Below are positions 1 through 6,887 of a stretch of DNA of 8,350 nucleotides, piece after piece. This DNA comes from an uncultured Alistipes sp. (GTDB taxonomy: Bacteria; Bacteroidota; Bacteroidia; Bacteroidales; Rikenellaceae). The stretch spans positions 1 to 8,350 of the forward strand of contig CAAFWE010000163.1 in assembly GCA_900766655.1 (NCBI GenBank), written 5' to 3'. Under the pieces are notes generated by a model. That model searched no databases. It was given only the letters and a program-made list of their open reading frames with translations, and was not told the origin of the DNA. Positions within the stretch are counted from its first letter, which is position 1. Every line of letters begins with the position of its first letter. The position numbers were made by a program, and so were the translations under genes.

Positions 1-278
1 GCGTAACCTGCAGGGGTGCTCACCATCACAAACTTTGCATTTGCGAGGTCGGTATCCATCTCGAAATAGCCATTCACGTTTGTCTTAACGCAAATCAGAC
101 CATCCGATACTACCACTTCGTTGAGTGGTCCATCGCCACCATAAACCGTACCTTTGACGGTAATCTTGCCCGTTGGCTTGTATCCGCCACCGGTTGAGCC
201 TCCGCCATCGCCACCATTGTCAGGTGTGCATGCAAAGGCCAAAAGAAGTGTTAAAAGTGGAAGAAAAAATCGTTTCAT
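1..278 (-). CDS. Lipoprotein, probable calcineurin-like phosphoesterase, N-terminal part (3' end beyond window)
   Basis: I translated this partial gene from the ATG at 278; 92 complete codons are visible and the frame stays open to the left edge. Residues 1-17 form a lipoprotein signal peptide (MKRFF, then a Leu-rich stretch) ending in the lipobox AFAC, with Cys17 the lipidated residue. A Gly/Asp-rich linker (TPDNGGDGGGSTGGG) follows. From about residue 37 there is a beta-sandwich-like segment with the signatures GTVYGGDGPL, VVVSDGL, NVNGYFEMD and VSTPAGY. From family knowledge, this pattern (a GxV start, a VVSDG core, a TxxxGxY/F turn and an SxPxGY end) is that of the carboxypeptidase-regulatory-like N-terminal domain found in front of Bacteroidetes calcineurin-like metallophosphoesterases. 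The catalytic domain with its metal ligands would lie outside the window, so phosphatase activity is inferred. Other secreted proteins with a CarboxypepD_reg-like domain remain possible. It is separated from the upstream lipoprotein gene by a terminator. Confidence 0.72.
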   Translation of the reverse strand, partial: MKRFFLPLLTLLLAFACTPDNGGDGGGSTGGGYKPTGKITVKGTVYGGDGPLNEVVVSDGLICVKTNVNGYFEMDTDLANAKFVMVSTPAGY

Positions 279-299
279 TCTCTATCTAGTTAGTTTCTT

Positions 300-316
300 G
301 TCCTCCCCGTGAGGAC
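300..316 (-). promoter_or_regulatory. Small leader hairpin upstream of the phosphoesterase-type lipoprotein gene
   Basis: Read on the minus strand, GTCCTC and GAGGAC form a perfect 6-bp stem around a 5-nt loop (ACGGG). It lies about 21 nt upstream of the ATG at 278 and just downstream of the terminator U-tract. It has no T-run after it on the minus strand, so it is not itself a terminator for this operon. It could be a 5' end stabilising structure, a processing-site stem or a translation control element. The structure is visible; the function is not. Confidence 0.4.
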
Positions 317-320
317 TTTA

Positions 321-366
321 GTAAATAAAACCCCTTGTCGAGCTCTTTTATTGCCCGACAAGGAGT
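321..366 (-). terminator. Rho-independent terminator after the fimbrillin/GLUG lipoprotein gene
   Basis: On the minus strand the segment from 366 to 330 folds as ACTCCTTGTCGGGC, a 9-nt loop (AATAAAAGA), then GCTCGACAAGGGGT. This gives a 14-bp stem with two G-U pairs, followed by the T-rich tail TTTATTTAC. The core CCTTGTCG/CGACAAGG is perfectly complementary. It begins 12 nt past the TAA stop of the 1029-residue lipoprotein gene, the expected place for the end of that transcription unit. The A-rich stretch before the stem makes weaker termination in the opposite direction conceivable, but no plus-strand gene is nearby. Confidence 0.85.
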
Positions 367-378
367 TTGTGGTATCGA

Positions 379-3300
379 TTACTCGAGGATGTATGCACCA
401 GTTACGGTTGCATTGCCCATACCGTCGAAGTCGTTTACTGTGATAGGTGACAAAGACTCGATTCCGATCTGTCCTTTTGCTCCGCAGTTGGTGATTGCTG
501 AGCCAGCCTCCGAAGTACCGGTGATTGCACCCGCGTAGTCTGCGTTTGTAGCTGCAACATCGTAAGTCGAGAACTTAACTATACCATCGAAAGTTGAAGA
601 TACAACGCTTGCTGTTGCATTCATACCACCGGTGATACCACCTGCAAAACCATCTGACTGCGAGTCGACAGTTGCAACAACCGAACAAGAGGTGACAGTT
701 GAAGCGTTGATGTAGCCTGTAAGACCTCCCACGCGAACACTTGTGTTAGCTCCGCTAATGTTTGCAGTGTTGCCACACGCCGATACTGCAGCATTGCGAA
801 GGTAGCCTGCAACACCACCACAGTAACCACGGCTTGCAGAGTGTATACCCTCGTTTGAGCAGTTGCTGATTGAAATCGGAGTATCCACTACACCAATACC
901 AACACCAACAATACCGCCGATAGCGAAACTACCCTTTGCTAAAATAGGGTCGAGGTTCGTGTCATAGTAAGAGTTGTTTGTACCGCCAACAGAAATCTGT
1001 CCCTTATTAGTACAATTCGAAACCGATGAACCTGCACCCTTCAAGATACCAACTACACCACCGCAGATGAAGCCCGAACCGTTCATCTTTGACATAGATG
1101 CACGAGCAACCTTACCGGTATTTACAGAGTTCTTGATAGTAGCAGTTACGAGAGTCTCGGTAACACCTACATACTGACCAACACAACCTACTACACCTGC
1201 GATAGCTACGTTAACGTGAATTTGAGCAGTCTTGTCTGTAAATGCCACATAACCGCTGTTTGATACACCGTCAACAATTACGTTATTATTACGAACTGCA
1301 CCGATAACACCTGCAGCGAATACGCTCTTCTGCAAAGCCTTGCTAGAGTTTGTTACAGTACCCGAGTTCGAAACACCTGCCAATGTGATATCGTTAGCAT
1401 TAGTTGCACCTACAACGCCACCAACAGCGATGTATGAGCGATCTGCCGAACCATCAGAGTAGGTTACAGCTCCGCTATTTGTGATTGTGTTCTTGCCGTC
1501 GATTGATGCGGACAAAGTTCCGATAACACCACCAATGTGTGCATAAACTGTGGTGTTACTCTCGGCCTTCGAAACGGTTACTGGACCTTCGTTATTGAAG
1601 TTAGAGATGTTTGGTGTACGGTTTTCGCCGATAATACCACCAACGAATGGGTAGCGAGCCTCATTCTGTGATGTTACTGCACCTGTGTTTGTAAGACCGT
1701 CGAGAGTAGCAACACTGCTATTACCATAAGCTACAACACCACCTGCGTATGCCGACTTAACGTTTGTGTTACATACGACTGAACCGCTGTTCGAGCAGTT
1801 TGTCATATTACAAGCTGGCAAACCTACAACACCTGCAATATATACTGTACGGTTGTAGTCGTTGATGTTGATAGGGGCAGCGGGCTTACGACGCGAGCTG
1901 TCGGTAATAGTACCTGTGTTAGCGCAGCCAACCATATAGCCGTCACCGGTGATACGACCTGCTACACCTGCTATCGACTTGGTCTTGGCGTTGTAGCTAG
2001 ATGTGATGTTACCATTGTTTGTACAGTTCTCCATATGGCAACGGCTGTAGCCAACCAAACCGCCAATATATACAGTTGCACTTGGAATAGCCCCGTCAGC
2101 AAGACCAAAGTTACAAGTATCATTTGCTGTTATTGCACCATTATTTATGCAGTTGATCATTTTGGCCTGCTTGTTTGTGCGACCAGCGAAGTTTCCGAAG
2201 TAAACTGCAACACCCTTACCCTCTGCTGTGATAGCGTCGTAAGTTACATTTGCATTGAAAGTAACGTTCTCGATAGTAGAGGTAAAAATATCGTTAACAA
2301 GTGCACCAAAGTATGTCTCCTTCTCGATTACGATATTTGCGAATGTGAACTCGCAAGACTCGTCGATAGTAAGATTCTTAATGTGAGCACCTGATGTAGC
2401 GTGAATCAAAGCGCAGCCAGCCTTCAAACCCTTAATTGCAAAGTTGCCACCATCAATAATGCCTTCGAACTCGTACTCGGCTTCAGTGCCGGCAAGGGTT
2501 TCAAACTCAGCGTTGGTGGTATCGTCAAAAACGATGTCCTGAGTGAACTTTACATCAACAAGAACGTTGTTGTATGAACCTTCGTTGTAAGCCTTTACGA
2601 AAGTGTTCCAATCAGCTGCCGAAGCAATCGCAATCTCCGTGTCAATGACAGTACCTGTAGGAACAAATTCAACAGCTGGCATCGCCTTGATCTCGCCCTT
2701 CGCAATAGTCATTGGGCTAGACTTTACATCCATAAAGTGTCCTGCCTTGTCAATAATGCGTGCGGTGAAACCGTTTGCATACTCCTGTGCAGGAACTACA
2801 GCGAATACGGTTATAACTCCCTCATCGGTGTTATCCTTGTTAATTTCAACGCGTACGCTCTTCTCTGTACCAGCAGGGGTAAGGGTTGCCGATGCGTAGT
2901 CGATAGTAAAGTTTCCAGCCATCTGCTCACCGTTGTTACCCGACAACTCAACGCGACGGAGAGGGTGTGTGTCAGCACCTGCAGCCTCAGCAACCTTAAT
3001 CTGCAACTTCACAGCTCCTGCAAGGTGGTGCAATACAGTAACCTCATCCGAAGTTGAATAGCCAGCCATTGGCAAAGCGTTAGCTGCTACATTCTCGAGG
3101 CCGCGACCCTGATTTACTGCAAGGTTAATTGTCTGAGCATCAATATAAGCCTCAGCAGGGTAGAGAGCTGAGTATGGAGCGGTCAACGCGCCATCGAATG
3201 TGAACGATGCCACACCCTTATTCTCCTCGTTGATAATGGCCTCGGCTGAAGTGACGCCATTTACTGCGATTTTGTCACCATCAGACCAATATACCTTGCG

Positions 3301-3468
3301 TACGCCATCGACCAACTCTCCGAGTGAGGTCTTTGTCTCAGCGAAACCTACAGTAATTGTGGTAGTTCCGCCAGTAGAAGGGGCTACTACATCATCTGTC
3401 ATATCTGTTGTACAGCCTGCGAACAGAACTACGGCTAAGGCTGCAACACTTCTAAAAATCTTTTTCAT
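379..3468 (-). CDS. Surface lipoprotein: fimbrillin-like N-terminal region plus about 16 GLUG-type beta-helix repeats
   Basis: This 1029-residue protein has a lipoprotein signal peptide ending LFAGC, with Cys19 the lipidation site. Residues 35-270 resemble the N-terminal region of Bacteroidetes fimbrillin-like (Mfa/FimA clan) proteins: an early TKTSLGE, then KVYWSDGDKIAVNG, an SALYPAEAY segment, LHHLAGAVKLQI and VFAVVPAQEY. Residues 280-400 are a transition segment (ADWNTF, then IIDGGNFAIKGL and IKNLTID) of the kind that caps GLUG/right-handed beta-helix regions. From about 426 to 1000 there are 16 repeats of 27-48 residues, each with a GG[VIL]VG-like turn and a later NCxNxG-like turn; cores start at 426, 469, 500, 545, 576, 610, 646, 683, 719, 757, 803, 851, 884, 914, 943 and 979. 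There is no C-terminal sorting domain, as expected for an acylated protein. The ATG is chosen because AAGGAG sits 6 nt upstream. Probable role: cell-surface binding or adhesive stalk in a SusCD-type operon. The ligand is unknown, and polymerisation as a true pilin is not supported. Confidence 0.85.
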   Translation of the reverse strand: MKKIFRSVAALAVVLFAGCTTDMTDDVVAPSTGGTTTITVGFAETKTSLGELVDGVRKVYWSDGDKIAVNGVTSAEAIINEENKGVASFTFDGALTAPYSALYPAEAYIDAQTINLAVNQGRGLENVAANALPMAGYSTSDEVTVLHHLAGAVKLQIKVAEAAGADTHPLRRVELSGNNGEQMAGNFTIDYASATLTPAGTEKSVRVEINKDNTDEGVITVFAVVPAQEYANGFTARIIDKAGHFMDVKSSPMTIAKGEIKAMPAVEFVPTGTVIDTEIAIASAADWNTFVKAYNEGSYNNVLVDVKFTQDIVFDDTTNAEFETLAGTEAEYEFEGIIDGGNFAIKGLKAGCALIHATSGAHIKNLTIDESCEFTFANIVIEKETYFGALVNDIFTSTIENVTFNANVTYDAITAEGKGVAVYFGNFAGRTNKQAKMINCINNGAITANDTCNFGLADGAIPSATVYIGGLVGYSRCHMENCTNNGNITSSYNAKTKSIAGVAGRITGDGYMVGCANTGTITDSSRRKPAAPININDYNRTVYIAGVVGLPACNMTNCSNSGSVVCNTNVKSAYAGGVVAYGNSSVATLDGLTNTGAVTSQNEARYPFVGGIIGENRTPNISNFNNEGPVTVSKAESNTTVYAHIGGVIGTLSASIDGKNTITNSGAVTYSDGSADRSYIAVGGVVGATNANDITLAGVSNSGTVTNSSKALQKSVFAAGVIGAVRNNNVIVDGVSNSGYVAFTDKTAQIHVNVAIAGVVGCVGQYVGVTETLVTATIKNSVNTGKVARASMSKMNGSGFICGGVVGILKGAGSSVSNCTNKGQISVGGTNNSYYDTNLDPILAKGSFAIGGIVGVGIGVVDTPISISNCSNEGIHSASRGYCGGVAGYLRNAAVSACGNTANISGANTSVRVGGLTGYINASTVTSCSVVATVDSQSDGFAGGITGGMNATASVVSSTFDGIVKFSTYDVAATNADYAGAITGTSEAGSAITNCGAKGQIGIESLSPITVNDFDGMGNATVTGAYILE
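469..2193 (-). repeat. Tandem GLUG-type repeat region (fimbrillin-type lipoprotein)
   Basis: This stretch encodes the 16 degenerate repeats of residues 426-1000. Each unit has a Gly-Gly-hydrophobic-hydrophobic-Gly turn and a second turn of the form [NGS]-C/x-x-N-x-G. Repeats are conserved as protein and only patchily as DNA, for example in recurring plus-strand words such as CCTACAACACCTGC-like strings. This argues for an old array rather than recent amplification. A regularly spaced Asn suggests the Asn ladder of a right-handed parallel beta-helix. Confidence 0.8.
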
Positions 3469-3474
3469 CTTTTT

Positions 3475-3480
3475 CTCCTT
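3475..3480 (-). promoter_or_regulatory. Strong Shine-Dalgarno site for the fimbrillin/GLUG lipoprotein gene
   Basis: The minus strand reads AAGGAG, then AAAAAG, then the ATG at 3468. That is a near-consensus Shine-Dalgarno with 6-nt spacing inside an A-rich context. The other three starts visible here have no comparable site, only A/T-rich leaders as is usual in Bacteroidota. The site therefore fixes this start and suggests that this reading frame is translated independently of the peptide gene ending 24 nt upstream. Confidence 0.75.
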
Positions 3481-3492
3481 TTTAGTTGTTGA

Positions 3493-3630
3493 TTAATACC
3501 ACGAGCCTTCCGATTCGTTCATATCGTCCATTTGTGAGGATGTCTCGAATCCTCGTTCGGTCACGACCTCCACAACCTCGACCATAGGCTTTTCGTAGGT
3601 CGCAGAGATCTCCATTATGCTCTTTTTCAT
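3493..3630 (-). CDS. Acidic 45-residue peptide of unknown function
   Basis: The frame starts with ATG at 3630, ends with TAA at 3493 and encodes 45 residues beginning MKKSIMEIS. An upstream TTG at 3714 would extend it to 73 residues, but only by overlapping the preceding gene by 55 nt in another frame, so the ATG is preferred. The peptide has ten acidic and four basic residues, no hydrophobic signal segment and no cysteine. Its layout is a basic start, then YEKPMVEVVEVVTERGF (residues 12-28), a Ser/Asp/Glu-rich tail and a terminal GSWY. From memory, short Bacteroidales proteins with a YxxPxxEVVEVxxExGF-like core near SusD or fimbrillin genes are common and usually annotated as hypothetical; I know of no proven function. 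It sits 29 nt after one giant lipoprotein gene and 24 nt before another, so it is very probably co-transcribed. A cytoplasmic regulator, chaperone or precursor peptide are all possible. Confidence 0.65.
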   Translation of the reverse strand: MKKSIMEISATYEKPMVEVVEVVTERGFETSSQMDDMNESEGSWY

Positions 3631-3659
3631 AATATCAGTGTTAATTGTTGTGTGTTTCG

Positions 3660-6600
3660 TTATTCGCTTGCGCCATCCCAGTAGCTGCAACCAGTAACCT
3701 CGCGAGTAGGGCAAGCACCCTTGCTCTGGCTCGAGATACCGACAACATAGTCAGCATAGTTCTCGGCTGTGATTGTTGCATTCATTGTCTCGTCCAACTC
3801 ATTCGCGAGTTTGCCGCCAAACTTGCAGTCGATGATGCTGCACTCATTTGTGGTGAATCCTGCAATGCCTCCGGTGTACTCACCTTCGGCAGGGCGAGCA
3901 AGGGTAGTTGAGCCAATAGTAAGATTACCGAAATACTTACATCCCGAAATCTCAACCTCGCCAATAGCCCAACCTGCGATGCCGCCCGCGCGAGGGTTGC
4001 ACGATCCGGCTTGTGTACTCTTGATGTTAGCCACAACCTTGCAATTCTCGACTGTCGATGCCTCGACAACACCTGCGATACCGCCAGCATAGGTGCTTTC
4101 GTGGTTACCAATCTTGTTGTCGGTGAACGAGCACTCCGATACGGTAGCATTCACCACATAGCCTACTACGCCACCCACTGCGGCGCGATAAGCGTCGATA
4201 TTTGCGGTGTTCGAGCAACCCGAAACAACCACCTTCGATGTGCTGCCTGCACCTACGCCTGCTGCACCTACGATACCGCCGGTTGCACACATCGATGTAC
4301 GCAAACCTGCTACGGTTGTGCCATATGCGTTGTTGTTGTAGTGACCATTGTAGATGTCGCCCTTGTTGTGGCAGTTTGTGATAGAGGTCTCACCATCCAA
4401 AACGCAACCCAAGATACCGCCCGAGTACGAAGGTGTACCATTCGATTTCTTGTTGTAGGTGTTCCAGTTGATAGGGGTGTGGTTTATCGAGTTCGCGATG
4501 GTAATCTTTGGCAATCGATTTTCGACACCCTCTGCGTATCCGATGATACCACCTGTTGCAACTCGGCCTACAAGGGTGTTGGTGTTAGTAACAACCTTGA
4601 AGCTGATGTTGTCGCCGGTAACCTCTGCGCCATCAATCTCGAGTGTACAAGCTGTAGCAACACCTACGATACCACCAGCTGCGTGGTAGACTGCAGTAGA
4701 GTTTCGATTCTCGAAGTTGTAGAGAATCTTGCCCGACCACTTCGGTGCGATGAGCTTCACATTGATTGCAGCATCGGTACCGTCAGCGTGACCGATAAGA
4801 CCGCCCAATGCAGTCTTTGTGGTTTTATCCGCCTCGTTCTTAGTGAGCTGGAGGTAGCCGCTGAGAACACCAGTATCCTCTGTAAAGTCGAGAGTGATGC
4901 TCTTGTTGATGTAACCAATCAACGAGCCCATATATGCGTAGCGAGCGTCGCCATTGCACTGAATGTCGGCACGATTAGCCACATTGTTGTTCTGCAATAC
5001 CACGCCTGTCTTATTGACCAAAGCTGCGATACCGCCCAAGTAGAGGAGCTTGATATTCGAGGTCGAGATGATGTCTCCCTCGTTCTCGTTGCCCACAACT
5101 GCACCATCTGCAGCACCTACGATACCACCGACATAACCATAACGCGAGATGTCGTTGATGCCATTGAGCTGACGCTTGAGGTTGTAGTTCAGAGTCGATA
5201 CATTGCGGTTGTTGCTGATAACCGATGTTGCACCATTAGCAATCGCTACGATACCTCCCATATGGAGATAGCGAGAGTATGCATTGGCTGTAATCTCGCC
5301 CTCGCTGGTACAATTCTCAACAAGACCGCTATTTACAGCTACAATACCACCGATATAACTCTTCGAGTTGTCGGTAGCAGCGATAGTTGGCTTTGCGTAC
5401 TCGACGGTATTGATGGTGCCATAGAACTGGCTGTTCGAGATGGTAGCATTCTCGACACTCTTACCAACCAAACCACCGATGTATAGAACATAGTCTGTGT
5501 TGCTTGGGATGCCATCAACCGACACCTCTGCGTAGCTCGAGCAGTTCGAAACAACGCAACCAGCACCCAACTCTGTAGCCAAAGGAGCAAGGGTTATAGT
5601 ACCCTCGAATGCGCCCTTCTGTGCAATCACGCAAGTAGAGTCGAATGTGATGTTTGTGAACTCTGCGCCAGCGCAGTAACCGAAGAGAGGCTGATTCGAG
5701 TTGAAATACTGAATCTTGTAGCCTGCGCCATTCAACTTGCCATCGAAAGGCTTCTCCTGAGTTCCGATTGGGGCCCAATTCTCGACGAGCGACATATCGA
5801 CATCACCCACGAGTGTAGGTACGCCATCGATACACCACGACGAGATGTCGCCACCCTCGGCCCACACCTCAGCAAAACGCTGGAAACCTGCGCCAGTGAG
5901 CAAACCGCCGATAGAGTAGTACTCCTGACGAATCTCTGGCAAGAGGATTGTCTCAGTTCCCGTAGCAACCATCTCGAGCGAGATCTGCGATGGGCGGATA
6001 AACTGTGCGTCGCTTGGGTTATCGTTGAACGACAACATATACGAAACGGTGCCATCACCATTCTCTACTGGCTCGCTTGCGCTCACCCAGTTAGGCACAT
6101 TAATCTTCTTGATAGCATTTTGTGGAGCACGCAACTCGAGTGGAGCAACCTCCTCTGCAGGGAGCAAAAGGAGTCCATTCTCGTCGTAGTTGTACTCCGA
6201 GCCATACTGCCACAATGCGAGCTTACCGTCGCTACCGCTGACACCCTCAATCTGAAGCTCCATCTCGGCATAGCGCGAAGCGTCGCTATTCTCTGCCCAA
6301 GCGAGGTTGATGTCAGTAACCACAAAGTCGCCACTCTCTGTCTCGGCTCCCTTGGTTGCGGTAATCCAGTCGCAAGGCTCGACATCCCAAGCCAAACCCT
6401 TGCGGCATTGCACCTTAATAGTAGCCGAGCCTTCGCCCTTGTTGGCCACCAAGTATGGCTTGTCCACAACGAATATATTGCCGAGGTGGTCCGCTGTGAG
6501 AACCTCCTGCTCATACTCGCCTACCACAATTTTAATCTTTGCAGTTGCTCGGTCGTCGAACGAGTCGTTGCGCTCGATCTCGATAGTGAACGAGCCACTA

Positions 6601-6866
6601 CCACGATGCTCCTCCTCTACAATCTGACACCAAGACTGGTTAGCCACTGGAGTCCAGTAGATGTTATCGTTGTTGAGTGTCACATCAACCACTACGGTGT
6701 GGTTGAACGATGGGAGTGTAAGCGCACGAACATTCTCGCCCTTGACGCTTACCGAAAGCTCCACTTTACCGACATCCTCCATCTTTGGAGTGTCGGTGGT
6801 GTCGGTGGTACAGCCCGCGAAGAGGAGTACCACAACCGCCATTATATATATAAGGTATTGTTTCAT
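3660..6866 (-). CDS. Surface lipoprotein: three BACON-like modules plus about 15 GLUG-type beta-helix repeats
   Basis: The ATG at 6866 gives 1068 residues and a compact lipoprotein signal ending LFAGC (Cys19). A TTG at 6875 would add three residues and is less likely. Three beta-sandwich modules follow at about 37-127, 128-223 and 235-315. Each has the BACON outline: a Trp around the first third (SWCQIV, CDWITA, PNWVSA), an N/D-rich turn before an R-x-A or R-P-S strand, and for modules two and three a terminal Gln strand (LWQYG, EIRQEYY). A cap segment with NWAPIG, KPFDGKLNGAGYKI and FTNITFDSTC comes next, the usual entry to GLUG regions. GG[ILV]xG turns then start at 464, 506, 537, 580, 611, 647, 688, 731, 772, 816, 863, 898, 928, 961 and 999. 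BACON domains are known from carbohydrate- or mucin-interacting Bacteroidetes proteins; glycan binding here is inference. It sits 21 nt after the SusD gene, the usual slot of a surface glycan-binding protein. Confidence 0.87.
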   Translation of the reverse strand: MKQYLIYIMAVVVLLFAGCTTDTTDTPKMEDVGKVELSVSVKGENVRALTLPSFNHTVVVDVTLNNDNIYWTPVANQSWCQIVEEEHRGSGSFTIEIERNDSFDDRATAKIKIVVGEYEQEVLTADHLGNIFVVDKPYLVANKGEGSATIKVQCRKGLAWDVEPCDWITATKGAETESGDFVVTDINLAWAENSDASRYAEMELQIEGVSGSDGKLALWQYGSEYNYDENGLLLLPAEEVAPLELRAPQNAIKKINVPNWVSASEPVENGDGTVSYMLSFNDNPSDAQFIRPSQISLEMVATGTETILLPEIRQEYYSIGGLLTGAGFQRFAEVWAEGGDISSWCIDGVPTLVGDVDMSLVENWAPIGTQEKPFDGKLNGAGYKIQYFNSNQPLFGYCAGAEFTNITFDSTCVIAQKGAFEGTITLAPLATELGAGCVVSNCSSYAEVSVDGIPSNTDYVLYIGGLVGKSVENATISNSQFYGTINTVEYAKPTIAATDNSKSYIGGIVAVNSGLVENCTSEGEITANAYSRYLHMGGIVAIANGATSVISNNRNVSTLNYNLKRQLNGINDISRYGYVGGIVGAADGAVVGNENEGDIISTSNIKLLYLGGIAALVNKTGVVLQNNNVANRADIQCNGDARYAYMGSLIGYINKSITLDFTEDTGVLSGYLQLTKNEADKTTKTALGGLIGHADGTDAAINVKLIAPKWSGKILYNFENRNSTAVYHAAGGIVGVATACTLEIDGAEVTGDNISFKVVTNTNTLVGRVATGGIIGYAEGVENRLPKITIANSINHTPINWNTYNKKSNGTPSYSGGILGCVLDGETSITNCHNKGDIYNGHYNNNAYGTTVAGLRTSMCATGGIVGAAGVGAGSTSKVVVSGCSNTANIDAYRAAVGGVVGYVVNATVSECSFTDNKIGNHESTYAGGIAGVVEASTVENCKVVANIKSTQAGSCNPRAGGIAGWAIGEVEISGCKYFGNLTIGSTTLARPAEGEYTGGIAGFTTNECSIIDCKFGGKLANELDETMNATITAENYADYVVGISSQSKGACPTREVTGCSYWDGASE
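3741..5486 (-). repeat. Tandem GLUG-type repeat region (BACON-type lipoprotein)
   Basis: This stretch encodes about 15 degenerate repeats of roughly 30-45 residues with GGIVG/GGIAG turns and [NDEG]C turns. Short exact DNA repeats occur within it: the plus-strand 16-mer CACCTACGATACCACC is present at 4661-4676 and again at 5114-5129, and a one-base variant ends at 4280. The array is otherwise well diverged. Confidence 0.78.
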
Positions 6867-6887
6867 ATTTCTCAACTGTTTATTCTG

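Noticed and set aside
2035..2394. Plus-strand frame of 119 codons and similar short plus-strand frames across the window
   Set aside because: They are fully antisense to a well-supported coding gene and show no ribosome site, signal or domain of their own.
3493..3714. Longer 73-residue version of the small peptide starting from TTG at 3714
   Set aside because: It would overlap the upstream gene by 55 nt in another frame, and the extra residues are just the frame-shifted end of that gene. The ATG at 3630 fits the gap better.
469..5477. Repeated DNA words that might suggest a CRISPR array or minisatellite
   Set aside because: The words are irregularly spaced, lie in a continuous coding frame and encode the same protein turns. 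There are no unique equal-length spacers.
4011..5486. 491-codon open frame on the plus strand, rich in Cys
   Set aside because: It lies wholly antisense to the BACON/GLUG gene. Its Cys, Val and Thr richness is the complement of the repeated Ala/Gly/Thr/Asn codons, and it has no domain or signal. The repeat composition and scarcity of certain codons keep the antisense frame open.
6867..6875. TTG start for the BACON/GLUG lipoprotein, three codons upstream of the chosen ATG
   Set aside because: TTG starts are rare here. The ATG at 6866 gives a normal 19-residue lipoprotein signal that matches its neighbour.
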